Numbered from the stretch's first letter, positions 8,711 through 16,064 are shown. The stretch is DNA of 24,628 nt from JBQTIU01 sp052387815 (GCA_052387815.1 JBQTIU010000019.1:1-24628); one strand, 5' to 3'. Notes: generated by a model from the letters alone, not told the origin. Numbers and translations are program-made.

Positions 8711-8978
8711 CAGGGTGGTGGTTGGGGTCGTCGACTGGGGGCGCACCAAGGCCGATCTGCGGCGCCTCGCACGAGCGCTGGATGCAGGCCGGCGCCTCCC
8801 GCAAGCCGACTTCGAACTGAACTTCGCCGAGGCCGGCGACCTCGTCGCCGAGATCCCGCGCGAGCGGCTGCGGCTGCTGGCCGGGCTGCGCGTGGCGGGG
8901 CCGCTCACCGTCTACGCGCTCGCCAAGCGCTTGGGGCGTAACTACAGCAACGTGCACGCCGACGCGAAGCGGCGGTGA
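8703..8978 (+). CDS. HVO_A0114/TumA-type antitoxin, C-terminally truncated
   Basis: A 91-aa protein. Residues 50-90 (IPRERLRLLAGLRVAGPLTVYALAKRLGRNYSNVHADAK) form the first helices and recognition helix of a MarR-like winged HTH. The N-terminal part (FELNFAEAGDLVAEI just before it) matches the layout of the HVO_A0114 family, DNA-binding antitoxins encoded after DUF6516/TumE toxins. Full-length members run some 20-30 residues further, through a wing beginning 'AL..LGLV'. Here the frame stops directly after the recognition helix, and no continuation appears in the other two frames. The gene is therefore probably a decayed antitoxin. It converges on hdrB with 25 bp between stops. Confidence 0.55.
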   Translation: MGNRVVVGVVDWGRTKADLRRLARALDAGRRLPQADFELNFAEAGDLVAEIPRERLRLLAGLRVAGPLTVYALAKRLGRNYSNVHADAKRR

Positions 8979-9003
8979 AATCGGGCCGCGCCGTCCGCCG
9001 GCC

Positions 9004-9930
9004 TCAGCTGCCGCCCTTTTCCGCCATCTCGATGAGCTTGGTCGGCTTGATCATGTTGTGGTCGAGCGCCGCGTCCTTCTTGCCGTCCATGCCGAAGGCG
9101 ACGGCCATGAGCTGGCTGTAGAACACCACCGGGATGTGATAGTCGGTGCCGAACTTCTTGTTGATGGCGGGCTGGTACATCTCGACGTTCTGCTGGCACA
9201 GGGGACAGGGCGTGGCGATCACGTCGGCGCCGGCCTCGACCGCCGCCTGCACGATCTGCTTGATGAGGTGCAGGGTCTTGTCCGGGCTGTAGACCGCGAC
9301 CGAGCCGCCGCAGCACGAGGTCTTGGGATCGTAGGCGATCGCCTCGGCCCCGCACGCCTTGACGAAATTGTCCAGGAATTCGGGCTGGTCGTAGGTGTCG
9401 TACCTGCCGCCGCCGTCGGTGGCGGCGAAGGGCCGCACCGTCTGGCAGCCGACATAGCCGGCGACCTTCAGCCCGGTCAGCGGATTGGTCACCCGCTCCT
9501 CGATCTTCTTCATTCCCACATCGTTGACCATCACCTCGCAGGCGTGACGGACATTGAGGTCCCCTTCGTAGGAGAGATCGGCGGCGCCCAGCGCCTCGTT
9601 GACCTGGCGGCGCGTGCGCACGTCGTTCTTGATCTTCTCGTTGACGCCGTGGGTGTTGAGGTAGCAGGCGGCACAGGCGGTCAGCACGTCCTGCGTCCCC
9701 TGTTGGCGCGCCTTGGCGAGGTTGCGCCCCGACAGCGCGGTGGTCGGCAGCGAGCCGCCCTTGACGTGGCCGACCGAGGCGCCGCAACAGTTCCAGTCGT
9801 CGATCTCCTCCAGCTCGATGCCGATCTCGGGCGCGATCGCGCGCAGCGACTTGTCGAGATGCGTGGCCGAGGCCTGCGAGCTGCAACCGGGATAGTAGGT
9901 GTATTTCTTCATCTCAGGGGTATCGCTCAT
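9004..9930 (-). CDS. hdrB: Heterodisulfide reductase subunit B-like protein (HdrB), Qmo-associated
   Basis: A 308-aa CCG-domain iron-sulfur protein. Two CCG motifs are complete. The first is C16-x31-C48C49-x36-C86-x2-C89; the second is C162-x43-C206C207-x34-C242-x2-C245. In HdrB such motifs hold non-cubane [4Fe-4S] clusters that handle disulfides or thiols. Other family blocks are YYPGCSSQ, DDWNCCGA, SCCGGSVAVY and TPCPLCQQNVEMYQ. It has no signal peptide or membrane helix, so it is cytoplasmic. It is the last gene of the qmoA-qmoB-hdrC-hdrB operon, 3 bp after hdrC, with GAGG 4 nt before the ATG. Here it probably forms the electron-exit end of the APS-reductase partner complex in place of QmoC. 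The true acceptor is unknown. The second motif has a longer first spacing than the canonical 31-39. Confidence 0.9.
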   Translation of the reverse strand: MSDTPEMKKYTYYPGCSSQASATHLDKSLRAIAPEIGIELEEIDDWNCCGASVGHVKGGSLPTTALSGRNLAKARQQGTQDVLTACAACYLNTHGVNEKIKNDVRTRRQVNEALGAADLSYEGDLNVRHACEVMVNDVGMKKIEERVTNPLTGLKVAGYVGCQTVRPFAATDGGGRYDTYDQPEFLDNFVKACGAEAIAYDPKTSCCGGSVAVYSPDKTLHLIKQIVQAAVEAGADVIATPCPLCQQNVEMYQPAINKKFGTDYHIPVVFYSQLMAVAFGMDGKKDAALDHNMIKPTKLIEMAEKGGS

Positions 9931-9933
9931 GCC

Positions 9934-10542
9934 TCACTCCTCATCCTTGCGCCGTTCGATCTCCTCGGCCTTGGCCAGGATCGCCCTGAGGTCCTGCACG
10001 CCCTTGATCTTGTGCGGCAAGCCGAGCGGCATGCGCCCAGCCATGATCATCTTGAGCGCGATCGGAAGGTTTTTCCATCCGTCGCGCACGAACGCGACCA
10101 GCCCGGCGGAGAAATAAAACATCGACGTGACCAGCCGCTCGTCGGTGCGTCCGAACTGGGTGGTGCTGAGCCAGAACGCCTTGGCGAAGCGCGCGGTCGG
10201 CTCTTTGGGCGCGTAGCCTTCCCGGACCGCGACGGTCGCCAGGCTCTGCAGGATGCCCGTCACCGGAATGTGGCGCGGGCAGCGCACCACGCAGTTGTAG
10301 CACTGGGTGCAGTTCCAAATGGTGTCGGACTTGAGCACCGCTTCCTTCATGCCGGCGCGGATCATCATGAACAGCTTGCGCGGCCCGTGATCCATCTGGG
10401 TGCCGATCGGGCACGAGCCCGAGCACATGCCGCACTGCATGCACGTGGCGATCTTGTCGCCGCCCTCGACGTTGTCGTAGACCCAACGCGCGAAGCCGAG
10501 GTCGTACTTTCGCTGCGGCTCGGGGATAGCCTGCGCCGCCAT
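9934..10542 (-). CDS. hdrC: Heterodisulfide reductase subunit C-like protein (HdrC), Qmo-associated
   Basis: A 202-aa ferredoxin-like subunit with two [4Fe-4S] motifs, CMQCGMCSGSCP (from residue 34) and CTQCYNCVVRCP (from about residue 78). It should pass electrons between QmoB flavin/iron-sulfur centres and HdrB. The C-terminal half (from about residue 125) is helical with an aromatic amphipathic stretch (MFYFSAGLVAFVRDGWKNLPIAL) but no convincing transmembrane helix. This matters because QmoC of Gram-negative sulfate reducers is an HdrC-like domain fused to a membrane cytochrome b, and that membrane part is absent here. It starts 3 bp after the qmoB stop, with AAGGGG inside the end of qmoB as likely ribosome site. 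Confidence 0.9.
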   Translation of the reverse strand: MAAQAIPEPQRKYDLGFARWVYDNVEGGDKIATCMQCGMCSGSCPIGTQMDHGPRKLFMMIRAGMKEAVLKSDTIWNCTQCYNCVVRCPRHIPVTGILQSLATVAVREGYAPKEPTARFAKAFWLSTTQFGRTDERLVTSMFYFSAGLVAFVRDGWKNLPIALKMIMAGRMPLGLPHKIKGVQDLRAILAKAEEIERRKDEE

Positions 10543-10545
10543 CGA

Positions 10546-12819
10546 TCACATCCCCTTGAACGGATTGGGGCCGACGCCCTCGATCGTCGCCATGAACGCA
10601 TCGATCAGCTTCGGCACACGCTGGGCATCGGCGATCGACACCTCGTAGGTGGCGACCCGCTCCTTCTCCAGCATCATGCTCTTCAGCGTTTCGCCGATCT
10701 TGGTCATGCGCTCTTGCGCGATCGCGCTGCCCTTGACGAAGTGGCATTGGTAGTCGTCGCCCGACTTGCAGCCCATCAACATGACGCCGTCGTAGCCGCA
10801 CGACAGCGCATCCGAGATGCTCAGCGCGCTCACCGACCCCAGGCAGCGCACCGGCATGACGCGCACATGGGGGCTGATCGACGCGCGGTCGATCCCCGCC
10901 ATGTCGAGGGCCGGATAGGCGTCGTTCTGGCAGGCCAGTACGAGCACGCGCGGCTTGTCCTCGCTCTCGTCGGGGATGTCGACCGCCTTGATCATCGAGG
11001 TCTGCATCTCGACCGAGTAGTTGTCGAAGCTGATCACCCGCACCGGGCAGGCGCCCATGCAGACGCCGCAGCGCCGGCAGCGAGTCGGATTGACGATCGG
11101 GTAGTTCTCGGCCGTCTCGTCGATGGCGCCGAACGGGCACTCGACCGTGCACCGCCGGCACTTGGTGCAGCCATCGAGGTTGATCCTGGGGAACGACAGG
11201 TCGCCGCTGCGCGGGTGCAAGGCGCGGCCTTCGACCACGTTGCGGATCGCCTGAATGGCCTTGAGCGCCGCCCCGGTGGCATCCGCGGCGGATTCGGCCA
11301 TATCCATCGGCCGGCGCAGCGGGCCGCAGGTGTAGATGCCGGTGCGCCGCGTCTCGTAAGGGAAGCAGATGAAATGCGAATCGGCGAAGCCGTCGGCCAG
11401 GATCGGCAGATGCGGGCCTTGACGGTATTGGAGGTTGAGGAGCGGCCCGCCGGCGGCGATCGCCCCGGCCGGATTGCCGGGAGAGGCCGGTGCCGGCGTC
11501 GCGCCGGCGTAGCCGGCGACCGCGATCGGCGACAGCGGATCGATGTCGGGCGCCGGCAGCTTCTGGCTTTCGGCCGGGCTGGCCAGCATATCCGTCGAGT
11601 TCGGCACCATGCCGGTGGCCAGCACCACGAGGTCGAGGCCGGCCATCGGCACCACCTCGCCCAACAGCGCGTCATCGACGATCACCGTCAAGTCGGCGCC
11701 GACCGACTTGACCTTGCCTTTCATGAAGATGACGCCGGCCGCCTGGGCGGTGCGGTAGAACTCCTCGGCGGTGCCGGGCGTGCGCAGCTCGTCGTAGATG
11801 ATATAGACGCTGCTCGCCGGATCGGCTTCGAGGACCTGCAGCGCCTGCTTGATCGACACCCCGCAGCACACCGACGAGCAATAGGGCAGGTGGTTGGGAT
11901 CGCGGGAGCCGGCGCACTGCACGAAGGCGATCAGCTTCGCCGGCCGGCCGTCCGACTTGCGCCGCGGCGGACCGTCCTTCAGCATGTCCTCGAACGCCAC
12001 CGAGGTCACGACATCGGGCGATGCGCCGTAGCCGAGATGGCCGAGGCGGCTGGGATCGTAGGGCCGCCAGCCGGTCGCCAGCACCACCGCGCCGACGCGC
12101 TCCTCGCTCGTCGCGCCGTCGTGCATGAGCGTGAGGGCGAACTTGCCCGGTCCGCCCGCCGTCTTGGCGACGCGGCAATTGCGCTTGACGGCGATCAGCG
12201 GCTCGGCCTCGACGGCGGCGATCAGGCGGTCGATGTCGTTGTCCTGCGGCAAGCGATAAGGCGGGCGATGCGGCATGCGCTTCGACCACCGCCGCGCCTG
12301 GCCGCCGAGGGTATTGGTCGCTTCGATCAGCAGCACCTCGTAGCCGGCGCGCGCGGCCTCGCTGGCCGCGCTCAGCCCGGCCACCCCGCCGCCGACCACC
12401 AGGATGCGCTCGCTATAGGGACCCTCCGCGTAAGCGACCGGCGAGTTCGATTTCTTCGCTTCGGCGATGGCCATCCGCACGTAGTCGGCGGCCGCCATCG
12501 CGGTGTCCTCGGCGCCCGGCTTGTGGACCCAGGCGACCTGCTCGCGCAGGTTGGCGCGGATCACCTGGGTGCCGTCGAAGCGAAAGCGATCGGCGTTGAC
12601 CCGCGGCGAACAGGCGGCGATCACCACCTGGTCGACGGCGCCGGCGGCGATGTCGGCGCGGATCATCGCCACGCCCGCCGCGCCGCACAGATAGTCGCTC
12701 TTGCGGCAGTGCGGCACCTTCTGCTCCCCGACCACGACCTTCTCGAGCCCGGCCTGCAACACCGCTTCGGCGATGCCGCAGCCGCCGCACAGATAGACGC
12801 CGAGCTTCTTGTCCGCCAT
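10546..12819 (-). CDS. qmoB: QmoB-like HdrA-type flavoprotein with ferredoxin and MvhD-like domains
   Basis: A 757-aa subunit of the quinone-interacting oxidoreductase that exchanges electrons with APS reductase. An N-terminal Cys motif lies at 11-14 (LCGGCG) and a cysteine-bearing block GVYL...CSPR follows. The FAD-binding GGGVAGLSAA is near residue 143, with LGGQARRW downstream. The HdrA signature FVQCAGSRDPNHLPYCSSVC is near residue 305. Two [4Fe-4S] motifs (CTKCRRCTVECP and CRRCGVCMGACP) lie around 540-590. The C-terminal MvhD-like [2Fe-2S] domain shows LACQNDAYPALDMAG, VRCLGS and GCKSGDDYQCHF, the QmoB form. The gene is 12 bp after qmoA and 3 bp before hdrC. Its length and domain order match QmoB rather than plain HdrA. 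Confidence 0.93.
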   Translation of the reverse strand: MADKKLGVYLCGGCGIAEAVLQAGLEKVVVGEQKVPHCRKSDYLCGAAGVAMIRADIAAGAVDQVVIAACSPRVNADRFRFDGTQVIRANLREQVAWVHKPGAEDTAMAAADYVRMAIAEAKKSNSPVAYAEGPYSERILVVGGGVAGLSAASEAARAGYEVLLIEATNTLGGQARRWSKRMPHRPPYRLPQDNDIDRLIAAVEAEPLIAVKRNCRVAKTAGGPGKFALTLMHDGATSEERVGAVVLATGWRPYDPSRLGHLGYGASPDVVTSVAFEDMLKDGPPRRKSDGRPAKLIAFVQCAGSRDPNHLPYCSSVCCGVSIKQALQVLEADPASSVYIIYDELRTPGTAEEFYRTAQAAGVIFMKGKVKSVGADLTVIVDDALLGEVVPMAGLDLVVLATGMVPNSTDMLASPAESQKLPAPDIDPLSPIAVAGYAGATPAPASPGNPAGAIAAGGPLLNLQYRQGPHLPILADGFADSHFICFPYETRRTGIYTCGPLRRPMDMAESAADATGAALKAIQAIRNVVEGRALHPRSGDLSFPRINLDGCTKCRRCTVECPFGAIDETAENYPIVNPTRCRRCGVCMGACPVRVISFDNYSVEMQTSMIKAVDIPDESEDKPRVLVLACQNDAYPALDMAGIDRASISPHVRVMPVRCLGSVSALSISDALSCGYDGVMLMGCKSGDDYQCHFVKGSAIAQERMTKIGETLKSMMLEKERVATYEVSIADAQRVPKLIDAFMATIEGVGPNPFKGM

Positions 12820-12831
12820 CGCCGATGGTCC

Positions 12832-14103
12832 TTACGGCCCGCCGGGCGCCCGCACGGCCTGGATCGCCCGCAGCGCCGCCGCGGTCGCCGATTGCACCGA
12901 CATCGAAACGTCCAAGGGGCCGGCGGCGACGCCGGCCGCGAACATGCCCTCGCCGTCGTCGAGCGCCGGCACGATGAAGCCGTAGTCGTCCCTCTCGAGC
13001 TTGACCGGCGGCCGCTCGCCGAAGGCCGACGGCTCCATGCCGGTCGCCAGCACCACCATGTCGTAGGCGCGGTCATAGAGCTCGCGAGTCAAGGTGTCCT
13101 CGCCGTGCACGATCGGATCGCCGTTCTCGGCCGTGCCGATCGAGGCGGGCTTCGACTTGATGAACCGCACCTGCGGGTCGGCCTTCACCTTCAGGTAGAA
13201 GCTCTCGAGCTTGTCGTGGACGCGAATGTCGATGTAGTAGATGTCGATTTCGGCGTCGGCGTACTGCTCGCGCAGGTAAGCGGCATGCTTGAGCGAGCCC
13301 AGGCAGCAGATGCGCGAGCAATACGGCAGATGGTTGAGATCGCGCGACCCGGCGCACTGGATGAGGGCGACGCGTTTGGCCTCCTTGCCGTCGGAGGGGC
13401 GCACGATGCGCCCGCCGGTCGGCCCGCCCGGCGCGGCCAGACGCTCCATCTCGACGTTGGTGATGATGTTGGCGTTGCGGCCGTAGCCGTAGGATTGCAG
13501 CTTGGTCGCGTCGTAGGGCCGCCAGCCGGTGGCCCAGATGATGGCCCCGACGTTAAGATCGAACGCGCCTTCCTTGTCGTCGAGATCGATCGCGTCGTAC
13601 TTGCACGCCGCCTTGATCCGGGCGGCCTCCGGGGTGCCGATGACCGAGCGGGCGATCACATACCGCATCGGATAGGCCATCGGATGCGGCAGATAGGCGG
13701 CGGAGACCGTGTTCATGCCGTAATTGAAGGGATTGGGAACGCGGGTTTCGCTCGCCCGGGCGCAGTCGCCGCAGGCGGTGCAGTTCGCCTTGACGTAGCG
13801 CGGCGTGGTTTGGACCGTCACCTTGTAGTTGCCGCGCTTGCCGCTGACCGCCGCCACGCTCGCCAAGGTGAAGAGGCGAATCTTGGGGTTGTCGCGGATG
13901 CGCTGGTAGTTGATCTCCAACCCGCAGGTCGGATGGCAAAGCTTGGGAAAATACCGGTTGAGCTGCGCCACGCGCCCGCCGAGGCTGGCGTCGCGCTCGA
14001 TAAGGATGACCTCATAGCCGGTTTCGGCCGCTTCGAGCGCGGCGGTGATGCCGGCGATGCCGCCGCCGACGACCAGGATCGTCTGGCTGTGGACGCCCTC
14101 CAT
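12832..14103 (-). CDS. qmoA: QmoA-like HdrA-type FAD protein
   Basis: A 423-aa flavoprotein of the HdrA family, the short form typical of QmoA. FAD-binding GGGIAG lies near residue 13, then LGGRVAQLNRYFPKLCHPTCGLEIN, the most typical QmoA block. Single-cluster cysteines CTACGDC are near residue 108, and the HdrA signature IQCAGSRDLNHLPYCSRICC is near 250. It lacks the extra ferredoxin and MvhD-like domains of QmoB. With QmoB it would form the cytoplasmic core that docks APS reductase. Two ATGs compete. The one at 14109 has GAGGG only 0-1 nt upstream; the one at 14103 has it at about 6 nt, so MEGVHSQ is preferred. First gene of its operon, divergent from sat. Confidence 0.92.
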   Translation of the reverse strand: MEGVHSQTILVVGGGIAGITAALEAAETGYEVILIERDASLGGRVAQLNRYFPKLCHPTCGLEINYQRIRDNPKIRLFTLASVAAVSGKRGNYKVTVQTTPRYVKANCTACGDCARASETRVPNPFNYGMNTVSAAYLPHPMAYPMRYVIARSVIGTPEAARIKAACKYDAIDLDDKEGAFDLNVGAIIWATGWRPYDATKLQSYGYGRNANIITNVEMERLAAPGGPTGGRIVRPSDGKEAKRVALIQCAGSRDLNHLPYCSRICCLGSLKHAAYLREQYADAEIDIYYIDIRVHDKLESFYLKVKADPQVRFIKSKPASIGTAENGDPIVHGEDTLTRELYDRAYDMVVLATGMEPSAFGERPPVKLERDDYGFIVPALDDGEGMFAAGVAAGPLDVSMSVQSATAAALRAIQAVRAPGGP

Positions 14104-14309
14104 GCCCATCCCTCGTGCTTGGTTCCTCGTCGCGCTTCCCGGGTCCTGGGCCGGCGCCGTTGCCTGTGCGCCGCCCGGGCTCGAATGCCCCTCCGATTTA
14201 TATGGCTATGATGTTGATATCACGGTAACATTAGAAAGATTGCGTGTAAAGCAAGAATCAAGGGTATCGCGAATTCCGCTGAACGTCCACGTCTAAGGGG
14301 GAAGGGCCC
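14104..14309. promoter_or_regulatory. Divergent control region between qmoA and sat, with a LysR-like T-N11-A box
   Basis: About 206 bp serves both the qmoAB-hdrCB operon and the sat operon. The middle (about 14195-14270) is AT-rich. It contains ATGTT (14211-14215) and AACAT (14227-14231), an inverted pair separated by 11 nt. That fits the T-N11-A box bound by many LysR-type regulators. TATGAT (14207-14212) could be a plus-strand -10, and TATAAA on the minus strand (14203-14198) a qmoA -10, but neither has a good -35 at 16-18 nt. No regulator gene lies in the window. Confidence 0.4.
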
Positions 14310-15485
14310 ATGTCCAAGCTCGTCGCGCCGCATGGCGGCGAGACCTTGAAGCCGCTGCTGGCGCCGGAGACGGAACGCCCCGAGGAACTCAAGCGCGCGC
14401 GAACCCTCAAGCCAGTTCCGATGACCAGCCGGGAGACCTCCGATCTCCTGATGCTGGCGATGGGCGCCTATACCCCGCTCGACGGCTTCATGGGACACAC
14501 CGACTGGCACGCGAGCTGCGCCGAGATGAAGCTGGCCAACCGTCTGTTCTGGCCGATCCCGATCACGCTCTCCTGTGCCAAGGAGCTTGCGGACAGCATC
14601 GCCGTCGAGGACAGCGTGGCCTTGGTCGAGCAGGAGTCGGGCGAGATCATGGCGGTGCTCGAAGTCGCCGAGAAATACGCGATCGACAAGCCGTTCGAAT
14701 GCCAGCACGTCTTCCGCACCACCGACCCCAAGCACCCCGGCGTCGCCAAGGTCATGAGCCAGGGCGAGGTCAATCTCGCCGGCCGCGTGACGGTGCTCAG
14801 CGAGGGGGTCTATCCACGGCATTACAAGGGGCTGTATTTTCGTCCGGCCGAAACCCGGGCCCTGTTCGCACAGAAAGGCTGGTCGCGGGTCGCCGCCTTT
14901 CAGACCCGCAACCCGATGCACCGCAGTCACGAATACCTCGCCAAGATCGCCATCGAGGTGTGCGATGGCGTCCTCATCCATCAGGTCCTGGGGGCCCTCA
15001 AGGCGGGCGACATACCGGCCGAGGTCCGGGTCGAGGCGATCGACGTGTTGACGCAAACGTATTTCGTTCCCGGCACGTTCATCCAGGCGGGATACCCCAT
15101 CGAAATGCGCTATGCCGGCCCGCGGGAAGCCTTGTTGCATGCCTTGTTCCGGCAGAATTTCGGCTGTTCGCATCTGGTCATCGGCCGCGACCACGCCGGG
15201 GTCGGGGGCTATTACGGGCCCTTCGACGCGCAGCAAGTCTTCGATACGCTGCCGGCCAACAGCCTCTCCATCCAGCCGCTCAAGATCGACGTGACGTTCT
15301 TCTGCCACGCGTGCGACGGCATGGCGACGGCCCGCACCTGCCCGCACGGCGCCGAACGCCGACTGCAAATCTCGGGCACAAGGCTGCGCGAGATGTTCGC
15401 CCGGCGCGAGAAAATTCCCCTTGAATTCAGTCGGCCCGAGGTCATCGCCGTGCTGCAGGCGTACTACGACAGCCAGCCCGCATGA
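14310..15485 (+). CDS. sat: Sulfate adenylyltransferase (dissimilatory ATP sulfurylase)
   Basis: A 391-aa homo-oligomeric ATP sulfurylase of the dissimilatory type, not the CysDN type. In the oxidative direction it makes ATP and sulfate from APS and pyrophosphate in the cytoplasm. The first active-site motif QTRNPMHRSHE starts at residue 198 and the second, GRDHAGVGG, at residue 292. A cysteine set (FFCHACDGM...TCPHG) near 330-350 fits the zinc site of this family, and SGTRLREM is at the end. AAGGGGGAAGG just upstream is a strong ribosome site. It is divergent from qmoA, and its stop overlaps the next gene as ATGA, so the ankyrin gene is coupled to it. Confidence 0.96.
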   Translation: MSKLVAPHGGETLKPLLAPETERPEELKRARTLKPVPMTSRETSDLLMLAMGAYTPLDGFMGHTDWHASCAEMKLANRLFWPIPITLSCAKELADSIAVEDSVALVEQESGEIMAVLEVAEKYAIDKPFECQHVFRTTDPKHPGVAKVMSQGEVNLAGRVTVLSEGVYPRHYKGLYFRPAETRALFAQKGWSRVAAFQTRNPMHRSHEYLAKIAIEVCDGVLIHQVLGALKAGDIPAEVRVEAIDVLTQTYFVPGTFIQAGYPIEMRYAGPREALLHALFRQNFGCSHLVIGRDHAGVGGYYGPFDAQQVFDTLPANSLSIQPLKIDVTFFCHACDGMATARTCPHGAERRLQISGTRLREMFARREKIPLEFSRPEVIAVLQAYYDSQPA

Positions 15486-15979
15486 CGGCGGCGCCGCGCC
15501 GCTTCTACGTCATCGCGCCCGGCGGCCAGCCGGTGGGCTACGACACGCTGGCGGCGGCGGCGATGGTCGCCCGCCAGTACGGCGAGGGCACGCACATCGT
15601 CGACACGATGGCCACGCCCTATCACCCGATGGCCCAGCGGATCGAGGGCGGCGAGCCGACGTTTCTCGAATACGGCGCGTGGGAAACGCGGCTGGGAACC
15701 GACCGCAATCTGATCGAGGCGGTGAAAAAGGGCTACGCGCCGATCGTCCACGCCTTCCTGGCCAAGGGGGCAAACATCAATGCCACGGACGAGCACGGCG
15801 GAACGGCCCTGATCTGGGCGGTGGCCCGGCGCAGTCCCGAGATCGTGCGGCTGCTCCTCCAGGCCGGCGCCGATCTCGAGGCCCGCGATTCTGGCGGCAC
15901 GAGCGCGCTTCAACTGGCCAAGCAAAGAAACCTGTCCGAAATCGCCGCGATCCTGATTGGCGCTGGGGCGCGGGACTAG
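15482..15979 (+). CDS. Ankyrin-repeat protein coupled to sat
   Basis: A 165-aa protein. The C-terminal half contains about two and a half ankyrin repeats: NLIEAVKKGYAPIVHAFLAKGANINATDEHG, GTALIWAVARRSPEIVRLLLQAGADLEARDSG, and a shorter GTSALQLAKQRNLSEIAAILIGAGA. The N-terminal 75 residues (RRFYVIAPGGQPVGYDTLAAAAMVAR...) are not a domain I recognise. There is no signal peptide or transmembrane helix, so it is probably a cytoplasmic protein-protein contact module. The ATG overlaps the sat stop by 4 bp, which implies similar expression and perhaps binding to Sat or AprBA. A stem-loop follows 10 bp after its stop. Function in sulfur metabolism is inferred from position only. Confidence 0.88.
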   Translation: MTAAPRRFYVIAPGGQPVGYDTLAAAAMVARQYGEGTHIVDTMATPYHPMAQRIEGGEPTFLEYGAWETRLGTDRNLIEAVKKGYAPIVHAFLAKGANINATDEHGGTALIWAVARRSPEIVRLLLQAGADLEARDSGGTSALQLAKQRNLSEIAAILIGAGARD

Positions 15980-15989
15980 CAGGGCGCTA

Positions 15990-16022
15990 AAACCGCCTGT
16001 TTGAACAGGCTAAACGCGGTTT
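15990..16022 (+). terminator. Stem-loop after the sat-ankyrin operon (possible terminator)
   Basis: AAACCGC (15990-15996) pairs with GCGGTTT (16016-16022), enclosing an inner hairpin CTGTT-TG-AACAG (15997-16008). It begins 10 bp after the ankyrin stop. Only three T residues follow within the stem, so it would be a weak intrinsic terminator. Its right arm shares bases with the -35 box of the aprBA promoter, so the two signals abut. Confidence 0.4.
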
Positions 16023-16064
16023 GACTCGGTGCCACGTCTTGTATATTATGGTCTCATAATATAC
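16021..16064 (+). promoter_or_regulatory. aprBA promoter with a perfect 10-bp palindrome over the -10
   Basis: TTGACT (16021-16026) is followed after 17 nt by TATTAT (16044-16049), a good sigma-70-type promoter; TATATT at 15-nt spacing is an alternative -10. A perfect inverted repeat covers the -10: GTATATTATG (16041-16050), spacer GTCT, CATAATATAC (16055-16064). Such AT-rich symmetry in GC-rich DNA is a likely binding site for a dimeric repressor. The start point would be at about 16056, leaving a leader of about 145 nt to aprB. Confidence 0.6.

Noticed and set aside
8593..8820. Open frame of 75 codons between hemW and the antitoxin
   Set aside because: It is Arg/Trp-rich, has no domain and overlaps the better-supported antitoxin frame.
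9058..14211. Very long open frame on the plus strand, antisense to the qmo/hdr operon
   Set aside because: It is His/Arg/Ala/Gly/Asp-rich with no domain, and runs exactly opposite well-recognised genes. Stop codons are rare in this GC-rich DNA, so it is a mirror artefact.
14211..14231. FNR/anaerobox-type site (TTGAT-N4-ATCAA) around GTTGATATCA
   Set aside because: Only the left half-site matches; the right half reads CGGTA, so the LysR-like T-N11-A reading is preferred.
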